From assembly GCF_019670125.1 (NCBI RefSeq), contig NZ_AP023033.1:1248501-1312500 (forward strand): a DNA stretch of 64,000 nucleotides. Reading direction: 5' to 3'. Below are positions 34,933 to 44,546 of the stretch, piece after piece. Source of the DNA: Agarivorans aestuarii (lineage in GTDB: Bacteria; Pseudomonadota; Gammaproteobacteria; Enterobacterales; Celerinatantimonadaceae). The notes under the pieces are model-generated. The model was not told where the DNA came from. It saw only the letters and a program-made list of their open reading frames with translations, and ran no database searches. Position 1 is the first letter of the stretch. Each line of letters begins with the position of its first letter. The position numbers and the translations under genes were made by a program.

Positions 34933-36597
34933 TCAATCCTTAATCAATAATTCTTGCGCGTTTGCTAGCGCCGAAGCGGTAATTTCATCACCTGCAAGCA
35001 AGCGGGCTAGTTCTCCAATGCGCTGTTCTGTATCCAAGGCTTGCATGTTTGTTATCGTTTCGTTTTTCTTTTGCTGTTTGCTTACCAGCATTTGTTGATG
35101 ACCGTGGCCTGCAACTTGCGGTAAGTGGGTGACACACAATACTTGGCATTGTTTACCTAGCTGGCGCAACATGCCGCCAACTACTGCAGCAGTTGGGCCG
35201 CTAATGCCTACATCCACTTCATCAAAAATTAGCGTTGGGGTTAAGATACTGGCAGAACAAATTACCTGAATCGCTAAGCCTATGCGTGAGAGCTCGCCGC
35301 CGGATGCGACCTTTTCGATGGCCTGCATAGGTTGGCCTGGGTTAGTGCGCACCAGCAGTTCAATTCGGTCAATACCGTTGGCGTTGGTAAATTGCTCATC
35401 ACTTTGTAAAGAAAACTCACACTGGGCTTTTGCCATGCTTAATTTATGAATTTCTTTGGTGATTTGTTTGCTTAAGCTATTAGCAGCGCGCTCACGACTT
35501 TTAGACAGCTTGTTGGCTTTAGCTAAATATAGTTGCCATGCCTTATCAATATCTTCGGCAAGGTGTTCAAAGCGTTCTGTTTGTTGGCTTAGTTGTTCTA
35601 GTTGATGTTGTAACTGTTGATGCAGCTCTGGCAGTTGTTCTGGGTTTGTTTGGTGTTTCCTTGCAAGCTCTAAGGCTTGGCTTAAACGCTCTTCTAATTC
35701 TGCAAATAACTCTGGGTCGTAATCCAATTGCTCACTGTAACTACTTAACTGCTGAGTGGCTTCTTCTACTTGGATTTGAGCTTCGTGCAATAGGTTATTG
35801 ATTGCATCTAGTTTAGGGTCTAATTCGAGCAGTTGGCTGGTTGTTTTGCAGGCTTGGCCTAGCATATCTAATACGTTTACTTGCTCATCGTGGCCAAGTA
35901 GCTGAGTAAGTTGATAGCTTGATTGTTGTAGCTCGGTGCTATGAGACAAACATTGATGCTGCTGCTCAATCGTTTGGTATTCACCGGGCTGTAGGGCGAA
36001 CTCATCTAACTCTTTGACTTGGTATTCAAGTAACTGACGTTGTGCAGCCAATTCATTTTGCTGTTGTTCTGCTAGCTCTTTCTCGTTACATAAGCTTTTC
36101 CAAGCTTGGTAGGCTTGTTTAACGTCTTGAATAAGTTGAGGGTGAGCTGCATATTGGTCAACAATGCTTAACTGCTGACTTGGCTTTAATAATAGTTGAT
36201 GGGCGTGCTGGCCATGAATACTGACAAGGTATTGGCCCAAGCTTTTTAACTGCGCAGCGGGTACCGCTGTTCCATTAATATAGGCTTTCGAGCGTCCCTC
36301 TTTGGTGATAACTCGGCGCAGAATACACTCATCATCACTTAGCAGTTCATTTTGTTGCAGCCAAAGCTGGGCACCTTGGTTATTGCTTAAATCAAATTGA
36401 GCACTAATTTCGGCTTTATCTGCGCCTTGCCTAACTACTGAGGCTTCGGCGCGATTGCCTAAACATAGGCCTAACGCATCAATGGCAATAGATTTACCAG
36501 CACCAGTTTCACCAGTGATGGTGGTCATACCTTGGTGTAGGTCGAGTTCAAGAAACCGAACAATCGCAAAATTTTGTACGCTTAATTGAGTGAGCAT
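34933..36597 (-). CDS. recN: DNA repair protein RecN
   Basis: A 554-residue SMC-like ATPase for double-strand-break repair. Walker A is TTITGETGAGKSIAIDALG near residues 27-45; two long Gln/Leu-rich coiled coils span about residues 150-370; the ABC signature is VASGGELSRIGLAIQ and Walker B is PTLIFDEVDVGISG. Length matches E. coli RecN (553). Two overlapping LexA-type boxes lie immediately upstream, so it should be SOS-induced. Confidence 0.96.
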   Translation of the reverse strand: MLTQLSVQNFAIVRFLELDLHQGMTTITGETGAGKSIAIDALGLCLGNRAEASVVRQGADKAEISAQFDLSNNQGAQLWLQQNELLSDDECILRRVITKEGRSKAYINGTAVPAAQLKSLGQYLVSIHGQHAHQLLLKPSQQLSIVDQYAAHPQLIQDVKQAYQAWKSLCNEKELAEQQQNELAAQRQLLEYQVKELDEFALQPGEYQTIEQQHQCLSHSTELQQSSYQLTQLLGHDEQVNVLDMLGQACKTTSQLLELDPKLDAINNLLHEAQIQVEEATQQLSSYSEQLDYDPELFAELEERLSQALELARKHQTNPEQLPELHQQLQHQLEQLSQQTERFEHLAEDIDKAWQLYLAKANKLSKSRERAANSLSKQITKEIHKLSMAKAQCEFSLQSDEQFTNANGIDRIELLVRTNPGQPMQAIEKVASGGELSRIGLAIQVICSASILTPTLIFDEVDVGISGPTAAVVGGMLRQLGKQCQVLCVTHLPQVAGHGHQQMLVSKQQKKNETITNMQALDTEQRIGELARLLAGDEITASALANAQELLIKD

Positions 36598-36605
36598 ATC
36601 TTTAC

Positions 36606-36640
36606 CTGACTATTTATACAGTAACTGTATAAATATATAG
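36606..36640 (-). promoter_or_regulatory. Two LexA (SOS) boxes upstream of recN
   Basis: On the minus strand CTGTATAAATAGTCAG (36621-36606) fits CTG-N10-CAG exactly. On the plus strand CTGTATAAATATATAG (36625-36640) fits with one mismatch in the second half. They begin 9 bases before the recN ATG and share the 10-base half CTGTATAAAT in inverted orientation around a 3-base centre. Confidence 0.75.
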
Positions 36641-36738
36641 TTCTATTTTTAAACATGCAAGTACCAAAGCTTAAATGTTGTTCGGTATAACCTTGAAGAG
36701 ATACAGCGTATCATTTTTCTTTGAACAGATTTGACCAC

Positions 36739-37953
36739 TTACTCTTGCTGTTTAAAAACCTCTAAAGAGGGTAAGGCATTGCCTTCAAAATCAAACAGGG
36801 CTTGGTTTTCCCATGAGTTCCCTAGGCCCCATTGATCGCCGCTGTATTCCATGCCTGCGTTTGTCGACCAAGTGGCCCCTTGAATAGGTAGCCACGCGGG
36901 CTCCCAGTAGTAGATGCCTAAGCCCATATTATTTGGAAGCTCGTTAACTAACGACATTATGTCTACTAGAAATTGTGCTTGCCCACTTACGTTTATTTGA
37001 TAGCCTTCTATTGGATCTGCACTTGAGTAACTGTTGGCTAGTGAGTCGCCATTTTCATGTGTGAAAGGGAAGGCTGTTTCAACAAGTAACACTGGCTTGT
37101 TATAACGAGCAATTAGATCTTCCATGTTGGTTCTTACGTGTTCTACCGGGCCATGCCACCACGGGTAGTAAGACATGCCTATAATGTCGAAGTCGACACC
37201 TTGCTCACTTATTTCATCAAACCACCAACGAAACGTTTGGTTGTTACCTGCTTCTGCGAGGTGCAGTATGATTTGAATATCTTTGCCACTGTTGTTGTCA
37301 TGTACAGCTTGAATTCCTGCATTGAGTAGTTGCGATAAGCGCTCAAACTCATTGCCATCTTGTCCCCAGCTTTTTCCATCTGGCCAAAGCATTCCCCCAT
37401 TTAATTCGTTACCAATTTGCACCATGTCTGGCACAACACCTGCGGCTTGGTGGGCTTGCATTATCTCGGCAGTATAGTCGTATACTTTCTGTTTTAGGTT
37501 ATCAAAGGTAAGGGTTTCCCAGCCTTGGGGTTTACTTTGTTTTTTAGGATCTGCCCAAAAATCGCTGTAGTGGATATCTAGCAGGAATGACATATCGTTT
37601 TGATGAGCACGTATGCCAAGCTCAATGGAGCGCGCAAGGTCATTGTTGCCACCCCCAAATGGTTCACCGTTACTAGAGCTAGGGGCAACCCATAATCTTG
37701 CGCGAATAGAATTTACGCCATGGTTTTTTAGGATAGTCACTAGATCTTGCTCGATACTGTTTTGGTAGTACTTTCCTCCCAGCGCTTCAATCTCAGGCAG
37801 CATCGAGATATCCATTCCACGAATGAAGTTATGTCTAAGATCAGGAGCGGTGATGCTGGCATTGTTATCGCTGCTAGTAGGTTGGTTCGCAGACTGGCAG
37901 CCGGCAACAATAAACACCATAAACAATAGCGCTGTCTTTATTCTCGAGTTCAT
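36739..37953 (-). CDS. GH53 arabinogalactan endo-beta-1,4-galactanase, lipoprotein
   Basis: A 404-residue surface or periplasmic glycoside hydrolase. From the ATG at 37953 (GAGG just upstream) the signal ends with lipobox VAGC, giving a lipid-anchored enzyme. GH53 features: FIRGMDISMLPEIEALGGKY near the mature start, IRARLWVAPS, LLDIHYSDFWADP, the acid/base Glu in VQIGNELNGGMLW, and the nucleophile Glu in VLLVETAFPF. It cuts beta-1,4-galactan of pectin side chains. An upstream ATG at 38079 would hide the signal and is rejected. Confidence 0.93.
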   Translation of the reverse strand: MNSRIKTALLFMVFIVAGCQSANQPTSSDNNASITAPDLRHNFIRGMDISMLPEIEALGGKYYQNSIEQDLVTILKNHGVNSIRARLWVAPSSSNGEPFGGGNNDLARSIELGIRAHQNDMSFLLDIHYSDFWADPKKQSKPQGWETLTFDNLKQKVYDYTAEIMQAHQAAGVVPDMVQIGNELNGGMLWPDGKSWGQDGNEFERLSQLLNAGIQAVHDNNSGKDIQIILHLAEAGNNQTFRWWFDEISEQGVDFDIIGMSYYPWWHGPVEHVRTNMEDLIARYNKPVLLVETAFPFTHENGDSLANSYSSADPIEGYQINVSGQAQFLVDIMSLVNELPNNMGLGIYYWEPAWLPIQGATWSTNAGMEYSGDQWGLGNSWENQALFDFEGNALPSLEVFKQQE

Positions 37954-38345
37954 TGTTTGCCTCGTTTTATAGCCAATTGTTTGGCGATTACCGTGGGTAT
38001 TTGTGCTCTGTTTTGTAGTTAAATAAGTAAAACACAGAGTTTTGTTTGTGAAAGGTGTATTGGAGCGGTTTAACATCAATATAGCTACTGTTTTTAAGTG
38101 AGATTGCGAGCTGGAAAAGGCTTTTCACAAAAACTGTTTGTTACCTCCAGGGCGCTATTTAATTTACCTTAATTTGCTATGGTTAATTTTTTCTTTCAAG
38201 TTCTTTGCTGTTTAAAAATTTAGCGACTACGCTTTTGCTTGTCACATTAGTGTCATTAAATTGGTGCATGTTTATCAAATACTTGTTGTAAATAAGCCGC
38301 TTTTGTCGGTAAACCATTTAACCGTAGAACTACATGGAAGAGATT
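37954..38345. other. Divergent intergenic region, no gene seen
   Basis: About 390 AT-rich bases separate the GH53 gene from the polyamine-type binding-protein gene. It must hold both promoters. I find no strong operator, riboswitch or small gene; TTGGTGCATG near 38261 resembles a half-site seen upstream of the FNT operon but is single. Confidence 0.4.
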
Positions 38346-39416
38346 ATGTTGAATAAACGTTTATCATTAAGTGCGCTGGCACTTAGCGTGGGCGCAATGG
38401 TAAGTGCGCAGGCCAATGCTGAAACTTTACGTTTGCTTACTTGGGGCGGCTATGCACCACAAGAAGTTATCGAAATGTTTGAGAAAGAAACCGGCATTGA
38501 AGTAAAAGTAACTAAATCAAACAACGAAGACATGATCTCTAAACTTCGCGCTACTGGCGGCTCGGGTTTTGATTTAGCCCAACCTAGCCAAGATCGAATC
38601 ACTGGTGTGCAACAGCAGTTTGGCATTTATCAGCCTATTGATTTAGCCCGTATTGAGCAGGCCCAAATAATTACCTCAATGTTAGATGCTACTAAAAAGA
38701 ATACTGCTGTAGGTGAGCAAGTGTTTGGTGTTCCTCATGTGTGGGGAACCAGCGGCTTGGTAGTAAATGGTGAAATGGCAAAAGATGTGGCCGATTACAC
38801 CGACCTATGTCAGCAGCGGTACCAGGGTAAAATTTCTTATCGCTTAAAGCGCCCAACCTTAATCGGTTTTGCTTTTGCATTGGGTGAAGATCCGTTTGCT
38901 GCTTACGCTGATCCCGTTAAGTACCAAGAAATATTGAACAAAGTTGAAAAGACTCTGGTTGAATGTAAGCCTTTGGTTAAGACTTACTGGTCTGGCGGCG
39001 ACGAGTTAATGAACTTAATGCGCTCTAATGAAGTAGTTGCCGCTATGGCTTGGGATGCTGGCGGTTGGAAGCTAAATCGCGATCAACAGAATATCCAGTT
39101 TGTAGCACCTAAATCTGGAGCTTTGGGTTGGATTGATACTTTTGCCATTCCTAAAAAATCTAAAGCAGTAGATGCTGCGTACAAGTGGATTAACTTTGTT
39201 ATGCGCCCTGAAGTAGCAGCTAAAATTACCGAAGCTGCAGGTAACTTCACCGCCTCTAAAGGTTCAGATGCTTACGTAAACGAACTGGCGAAGTCGCAGT
39301 TTAATGCCAGCTTTAGTAGCGACGACATCGACAACATTAAGTGGTACCCCGCTGTTCCTGCTGGTTTAGAAGCAATGGAAGGCAAAGTACTGGATCGCGT
39401 ACAAGCGGCCAACTAG
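38346..39416 (+). CDS. Polyamine-type ABC transporter substrate-binding protein
   Basis: A 356-residue periplasmic protein of the PotD/PotF family. The signal peptide ends in AQANA; the mature part starts ETLRLLTWGGYAPQEVIEMF, then FEKETGIEVKV, FGVPHVWGTSGLVVN and VVAAMAWDAGGW. The ATG at 38346 has GGAAGAG upstream; the ATG at 38334 lies within that site. It leads a four-gene operon with ATPase and two permeases. The ligand could be putrescine, spermidine or a related cation; the usual Asp/Glu set was not checked against a structure. Confidence 0.88.
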   Translation: MLNKRLSLSALALSVGAMVSAQANAETLRLLTWGGYAPQEVIEMFEKETGIEVKVTKSNNEDMISKLRATGGSGFDLAQPSQDRITGVQQQFGIYQPIDLARIEQAQIITSMLDATKKNTAVGEQVFGVPHVWGTSGLVVNGEMAKDVADYTDLCQQRYQGKISYRLKRPTLIGFAFALGEDPFAAYADPVKYQEILNKVEKTLVECKPLVKTYWSGGDELMNLMRSNEVVAAMAWDAGGWKLNRDQQNIQFVAPKSGALGWIDTFAIPKKSKAVDAAYKWINFVMRPEVAAKITEAAGNFTASKGSDAYVNELAKSQFNASFSSDDIDNIKWYPAVPAGLEAMEGKVLDRVQAAN

Positions 39417-39423
39417 TTTTATT

Positions 39424-39439
39424 GGGGCGCTCGCGCCCC
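39424..39439 (+). other. Intercistronic hairpin after the binding-protein gene
   Basis: GGGGCG-CTCG-CGCCCC lies eight bases after the stop and is not followed by a T-run. Such hairpins protect the upstream message and raise the level of the binding protein relative to the membrane subunits. Confidence 0.7.
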
Positions 39440-39460
39440 TCTGCTTTATTTGGAAGTACT

Positions 39461-40576
39461 ATGGCGGCAAACGCTAAATATGATCTTGAATGTAAACACC
39501 TTTCCAAGCATTTCTCAGAATTTACAGCAGTAGATAAGCTTAATTTCTCGGTTGAGGCTGGCTCATTTTTCTCTATTTTAGGCCCTTCTGGCTGCGGTAA
39601 AACCACCTTATTAAGAATGTTGGCTGGCTTTGAATCACCCAGTGAAGGTGAGATTCAGATCCATCAAAAGCGGGTTAACGAGCTAGCGCCAAATAAGCGT
39701 CCAGTGAATATGGTTTTTCAGCACTTGGCTCTTTTTCCGAACATGAATGTGTCGGAGAACATTGCTTACGGATTAAAGCGCCGTGGTGTTAAAGCCAACG
39801 AGCGACAGCATAAGATTAAAGATGTGTTAGAGCGAGTGGGCTTAGATGGCAGTCAAAACAAGCAAATTACTCAGTTATCGGGCGGGCAAAAACAACGCAT
39901 TGCGATTGCCCGCAGCTTAGTACTGGAGCCTCGATTACTGCTGCTTGATGAGCCCTTAGGCGCACTAGATTTAAAATTGCGTGAAAAGATGAAAGTTGAG
40001 CTAAAGCACTTGCAGCGCGAATTTGGCACAACCTTTATCTACATTACTCACGATCAATCTGAAGCCTTGGTGATGTCAGATAAGGTGGCGGTAATGAACA
40101 ATGGCCGCTTTGAACAGGTAGCCAGTCCGCAGCAGCTGTATTATCAACCGAATACGGCGTTTGTGGCCAAATTCGTTGGCCAAACCAATGCGCATTCAGC
40201 AGTGGTGTGTGAACAACGACAAGGTGTTGCTTTACTTAAAACCGCTCGGGGTCGCCACCTGATCGTAGCGACTACTATTGATCAAGCAGAAAAGTCGGTG
40301 GTGGATGTATTTGTGCGGCCAGAAGCCATTGGAATTTGTGAAGCGGGAAGGGAAGTTCAAGCCGATAACCAGTTTGATGTAGAAGTTGAAGAATGCTTGT
40401 TTGATGGCGCAAGTTCCACCTTGGTAGTTAAAGATACTCACCATCAAGACAGTTATCGAGTGGCTCCAGGTGCTAGTTTTTCTTTGCAGCACATAGTTCC
40501 GGGCAGTAAGTTACGAATATTTTGGGATGCTAAGCAAGCAATCTGTATTAGCCAAGAGGTGAAGGGTGAAAGCTAA
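39461..40576 (+). CDS. Polyamine-type ABC transporter ATP-binding protein
   Basis: A 371-residue ATPase of the PotA type. Walker A GPSGCGKTTLLRML, signature LSGGQKQRIAIARSLV, Walker B LLLLDEPLGALDLKLR and the switch His in YITHDQSEAL; a TOBE-like regulatory domain fills the last 120 residues. The ATG at 39461 opens the conserved region; an upstream frame from 39341 overlaps the binding-protein gene and is not used. It powers the importer formed with the next two permeases and its stop overlaps the first by 11 bases. Confidence 0.93.
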   Translation: MAANAKYDLECKHLSKHFSEFTAVDKLNFSVEAGSFFSILGPSGCGKTTLLRMLAGFESPSEGEIQIHQKRVNELAPNKRPVNMVFQHLALFPNMNVSENIAYGLKRRGVKANERQHKIKDVLERVGLDGSQNKQITQLSGGQKQRIAIARSLVLEPRLLLLDEPLGALDLKLREKMKVELKHLQREFGTTFIYITHDQSEALVMSDKVAVMNNGRFEQVASPQQLYYQPNTAFVAKFVGQTNAHSAVVCEQRQGVALLKTARGRHLIVATTIDQAEKSVVDVFVRPEAIGICEAGREVQADNQFDVEVEECLFDGASSTLVVKDTHHQDSYRVAPGASFSLQHIVPGSKLRIFWDAKQAICISQEVKGES

Positions 40577-41423
40577 AGGGCTTGGGTTTTACTTATTACT
40601 GCTTCCTTTTGTGCTGTGGTTTGTTCTGCTTATTGTATTGCCACATTTGCAGATGCTAGAGCTGTCTTTCATCAAACGGGATTATGTGGCAGGGGACAGC
40701 GTAGGTTGGTACCAATACCAACAGTTTTTGGGCGAGCCGCTTTATTGGCGAACCTTATTACGTACAGTGTGGATGTCGTTGTTAGCCACTTTTATAACCT
40801 TGTTAGTGAGCTTTCCAGTGGCATTTTTCATTGCAAAAGTGGCTCAAGGTAAAATTAAACGTTTGCTGTTGTTAAGTTGCTTACTGCCTTTCTGGGTAAG
40901 TGAGTTAGTGCGCACTTACGGTTGGATGATATTGCTACGTGAGTCTGGTGTGATTAGCCAAGGTTTAATGGCTCTGGGTTTAACCGAGCAACCGATTGAA
41001 TTTTTGTACAACGATGTGAGCATGTTAGTTGGGTTGGTGTATACATCAATGTTGTTCATGGTGGTGCCATTGGTAAGTACTTTAGAAGGCTTAGATCAAA
41101 GCTTAATAGAAGCCGGTTACGATTTGGGCGGCAATGGTTGGAACGTTACTACCTCAATAATTGTCCCTTATGCTATGCCCGGCATTGTATCGGGTTGCAT
41201 CATGGTGTTTATGCTTTGCCTAGGAAACTATTTAACTCCGCGTTTATTAGGTGGAAAAGATAGCCTTTGGTTTACCGAACAGATTTTTACTCAGTTTATT
41301 ACGCGTTTTAATTGGGAATTAGGCGCTGCCTTTGGGGTGATTTTATTGCTGGTTTCGTCTTTAGTTGTGGCGCTGGGTTTAAAGCTAAGTGGCCAATCAT
41401 TCAGTCGTACTTTGGGACGCTAG
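40566..41423 (+). CDS. Polyamine-type ABC transporter permease 1 (PotB-like)
   Basis: A 285-residue inner-membrane subunit with six helices. The EAA loop that contacts the ATPase is visible in LIEAGYDLGGNGWNVTTSIIV. The GTG start at 40566 lies 11 bases inside the ATPase gene, with GAGGTGAAGG as the ribosome-binding region. It pairs with the next permease. Confidence 0.92.
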   Translation: MKAKGLGFYLLLLPFVLWFVLLIVLPHLQMLELSFIKRDYVAGDSVGWYQYQQFLGEPLYWRTLLRTVWMSLLATFITLLVSFPVAFFIAKVAQGKIKRLLLLSCLLPFWVSELVRTYGWMILLRESGVISQGLMALGLTEQPIEFLYNDVSMLVGLVYTSMLFMVVPLVSTLEGLDQSLIEAGYDLGGNGWNVTTSIIVPYAMPGIVSGCIMVFMLCLGNYLTPRLLGGKDSLWFTEQIFTQFITRFNWELGAAFGVILLLVSSLVVALGLKLSGQSFSRTLGR

Positions 41424-41432
41424 GGGAGCCTT

Positions 41433-42287
41433 ATGTTGCATCAATTACGTGGCCCTGCTAAATCCCTTTATCAGTTCTATATGGTGGGGTTCTTAGTCTT
41501 TTTGGCACTGCCATTAAGCATTGTGGCGGTGTTTTCATTTAATGATAGTTTGTTTGCAGCACTACCTTGGCAAGGCTTCACCTTGGATTGGTTTATTGGT
41601 CAAACCGAACCTAAACTAGGCATTCTTTACGATGATGGTTTGTTGTCTAGCATTGCGGTGAGTGCTTCGATAGCGTGTTTTGTTACCTTGTTTTCTTTAC
41701 TGCTTGCCACGGCTAATGCTTGGCTGTTCATTCGTTTTGATTTCCCAGGCAAGAACTGGTTATACATTGGTTTATTGTTGCCTTTAGTGATACCTGGAGT
41801 GATTTTAGGGGTGGCAATTTTAGTCGCCAGTAGCAACTTGGCGAACAGCATTGAGAACAGTTTTGCTTGGGAGTTAGAGTGGTTAAGGCCAGGATTTGTT
41901 TTGGTGGTGATTGGCCAAGTAGCGTTTATTACTACTATTGCTACCTTGGTGGTGTTAGCGCGCTTACGTAAGTTCGATTTTAGCTTGGAAGAGGCGGCGC
42001 TAAATCTAGGGGCTAATTCTTGGGTCGCTTTTGTTACCGTGGTATTGCCGTTTCTTAGCCCTGCATTAATTGGAGCTGCGATGGTTAGCTTTTTAATGTC
42101 TTTTGAAAATTTTAATACTACCTTAATGCTGGTGGGCTCCGACGCGCCGCTGACTATTGCTATGTATGACCGTTTACGCGAAGGGTCAACACCAGTGCTC
42201 AATGCTGTGTCATTATTATTGATGCTTGGCTCTGCTTTTATTGCTTTGGTATCGATGTTATTTGATGGCAAAAATAAACAGGATTAA
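41433..42287 (+). CDS. Polyamine-type ABC transporter permease 2 (PotC-like)
   Basis: A 284-residue inner-membrane subunit with six helices. The EAA loop is LEEAALNLGANSWVAFVTVVLP. GGGGAGCC lies before the ATG. It ends the operon; the exporter gene follows after 155 bases and probably has its own promoter. Confidence 0.92.
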   Translation: MLHQLRGPAKSLYQFYMVGFLVFLALPLSIVAVFSFNDSLFAALPWQGFTLDWFIGQTEPKLGILYDDGLLSSIAVSASIACFVTLFSLLLATANAWLFIRFDFPGKNWLYIGLLLPLVIPGVILGVAILVASSNLANSIENSFAWELEWLRPGFVLVVIGQVAFITTIATLVVLARLRKFDFSLEEAALNLGANSWVAFVTVVLPFLSPALIGAAMVSFLMSFENFNTTLMLVGSDAPLTIAMYDRLREGSTPVLNAVSLLLMLGSAFIALVSMLFDGKNKQD

Positions 42288-42442
42288 GTTCTTAGTGTTT
42301 AAAAAATAACAACGTTTTGTTGTGGCTTTTGCACTTAAGTTGACGATAAAAGTTAAAAATTAGCTGCGCTGTTATTGTTTATCGCTATTGCGATTTGAGC
42401 GTGATATAACCAACAGCTCACTGTTGTATTAGGGAGTAGTTG

Positions 42443-43663
42443 GTGAAACACAGCAGTACCCACTCTAAAGCCTTTATTATCTTACTTGCAGGCATGATGT
42501 CGTTGGTGGCCTTGTCGGTGGATGCGATGCTACCGGCGCTGGTAGCTATTGCCGAAGATTTCGAACTGGCTAATCCCGCGCATTCCCAATGGACCATCAC
42601 ATCACTGTTTATAGGCCTTTCGATTGGCCAACTTGTTTATGGGCCATGGTCAGATGCGGTTGGCCGAAAACCTCCTATCTATGTTGGTTACCTACTATTT
42701 ATTGTAGGTAGCATTATCTGTGTATTGTCTAGCTCGTTTGCTTGGCTTATCGCCGGGCGAGTACTGCAAGGTATGGGCGCAGCTGCGCCAAGAATTATTA
42801 CCATGGCCTTAGTGCGTGACAAGTTAAAAGGCGCTGAAATGGCGCGCATTATGTCTGTGGTGTTTTCGGTATTTATTGTCGTGCCGATTTTGGCCCCCGC
42901 GGTGGGCCAAGTTATTTTAGGCTTGGCCCACTGGCGTTGGATCTTCGGCATGTTATTGCTAATGGCTATTGCTACTGGTCTTGGGTTTTGGCGGGGACAA
43001 GAAGAAACTTTAACCTTGGATAAACGCCGCCCTCTAACATTACAAAGCTTTGTAGAAGGGCTTAAGTATTTACTGCAAAAGCGCAGTGCGCTGGTTTACA
43101 CCATTGTATCTGGTTTTATTTTTGGCGCTTTTATGGGTTACTTAAATAGCGCGCCATTATTGTTTATTCAACTCTACAATCAAGCCGACAACTTTGCGCT
43201 GCTGTTTGCTTTAGCGGCGATTGCAGTAGGTGTTGCATCGTTAGTGAATGGTCGCTTTGTACTTAAGTTAGGCATGCGCTTAATGATTAAGGCTGCGTTG
43301 TGGGGCTTACTTGCCCTTACGAGCGTATTTTGTTTATTACTAATAGCTAGCAGCGGAGTGCCTCCTCTTTGGTGGTTAATGGCTTACTTGATCCCAGCAT
43401 TTTTCTGCATTGGTATTTTGTTTGGTAATTTAAATTCTTTAGCCATGGAGCCTTTAGGAGCAATTGCTGGAATGGGCTCGGCGTTTGTCGCGAGTATTTC
43501 TACACTGGTGGCGATTCCCATTGGTAGCCTTATCGGCCTTAGCTTTAAGCAAACCTGTTATCCAGTGGTTATTGGATTTGGGTTAGTGGCAGCGAGTAGC
43601 TTGCTGCTAATCAAGTGCTTCGATAATCCAGATGTTGAAGACAAGCAATTATCGACTTCTTAA
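42443..43663 (+). CDS. MFS exporter of the Bcr/CflA drug-resistance type
   Basis: About 406 residues with twelve predicted helices. Motif A appears as YGPWSDAVGRKPPIYVGYL and the antiporter motif C region as FIVVPILAPAVGQVIL; MMSLVALSVDAMLPALVAIA matches the first helix of Bcr/CflA proteins. It should export a small molecule in exchange for protons. The GTG at 42443 is six bases after AGGGAG and is preferred over the TTG at 42440. The substrate is unknown. Confidence 0.88.
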   Translation: MKHSSTHSKAFIILLAGMMSLVALSVDAMLPALVAIAEDFELANPAHSQWTITSLFIGLSIGQLVYGPWSDAVGRKPPIYVGYLLFIVGSIICVLSSSFAWLIAGRVLQGMGAAAPRIITMALVRDKLKGAEMARIMSVVFSVFIVVPILAPAVGQVILGLAHWRWIFGMLLLMAIATGLGFWRGQEETLTLDKRRPLTLQSFVEGLKYLLQKRSALVYTIVSGFIFGAFMGYLNSAPLLFIQLYNQADNFALLFALAAIAVGVASLVNGRFVLKLGMRLMIKAALWGLLALTSVFCLLLIASSGVPPLWWLMAYLIPAFFCIGILFGNLNSLAMEPLGAIAGMGSAFVASISTLVAIPIGSLIGLSFKQTCYPVVIGFGLVAASSLLLIKCFDNPDVEDKQLSTS

Positions 43664-43904
43664 AGCATAAAATATCGTTTTTAATCTACATTAAATCAGT
43701 GGCTTAAGGAAAAATTGGAGAGTTTTTCTTTAATTCGCTGATTAGTTGTTACGGTTTAGTATTTTAACCAAGCGTTTGAATAACGAATTGGTTTTAAATG
43801 TTGAAGTTATGGTTATTTGTGATTCTTAATGCTGCTTGGTGTGGCGCTGGCAGCTGTTTATTATTAGTCTTGATGTTATCACTTTGTTAACCAGAGATTG
43901 AACC

Positions 43905-44546
43905 ATGAACACTCACGCAGATTGTTTACTACAGCTAAACCATTTAAGCGGTGCCGCAGTGCACGATTTATCCTCTTCATTTGATAATCTTCCTCATACT
44001 AAGCATGCCGATGGGCAATACCGTTTACGTCGCTATTCTGTTGTTCGTATTAATGAAGGAAAAGTGCAAGCTCTGCCAGGACGGAGCTTTGTGCAAAGTG
44101 AACAGGTGAATCACTTTCAAGGCGATGTTATTCGTCAGTTTGAGGATATTGAGCAGAGCATTATTGCTTCCAAAGGCATGTATGAAATGTGTGCCCTTTT
44201 CTTGGAAGCAAATAGCTTAAGTGAACAGCAAGAGATTGAAATTCATCAAATTAGAATTGCCGCACAGGCTTCCGATACACCAGTTGCCCCTGAAGGAGTG
44301 CATCAAGATGGATTTAGTCATATCGCCGTAGTGGGCATTCGCCGTCATAATATTGATGGTGGAGATTTCATGGTGTTTAAAGATAAACATCAAGCACCGA
44401 TTATGACCTTGGCACTAGACAGTGGCGAGGTGGCCTTACTTGATGACAGTAAACTTTGGCACTATGCAAGGCCCATTCGTGCTCATCGCCCAAGTGAACC
44501 GGGCTTTATGGATGTATTTGTATTAACAGCAAAGGATGAAGCATGA
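43905..44546 (+). CDS. 2OG-Fe(II) dioxygenase family protein
   Basis: A 213-residue non-haem iron enzyme of the 2OG-Fe_Oxy_2 type, which includes the L-isoleucine 4-hydroxylases. The iron ligands are probably His and Asp in GVHQDGFSHIAVV and the distal His in DDSKLWHYARPI; the Arg in RPSEPGFMDVFVL probably binds 2-oxoglutarate. RLRRYSVVRI near residue 42 is also typical. It likely hydroxylates a free amino acid or related metabolite. Its last codons overlap the next gene (ATGA), indicating joint synthesis. Confidence 0.82.
   Translation: MNTHADCLLQLNHLSGAAVHDLSSSFDNLPHTKHADGQYRLRRYSVVRINEGKVQALPGRSFVQSEQVNHFQGDVIRQFEDIEQSIIASKGMYEMCALFLEANSLSEQQEIEIHQIRIAAQASDTPVAPEGVHQDGFSHIAVVGIRRHNIDGGDFMVFKDKHQAPIMTLALDSGEVALLDDSKLWHYARPIRAHRPSEPGFMDVFVLTAKDEA

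Noticed and set aside
37954-38079. Longer N-terminus of the GH53 enzyme from 38079
   Set aside because: It would place 42 polar residues before a clear lipoprotein signal; the ATG at 37953 with GAGG fits better.
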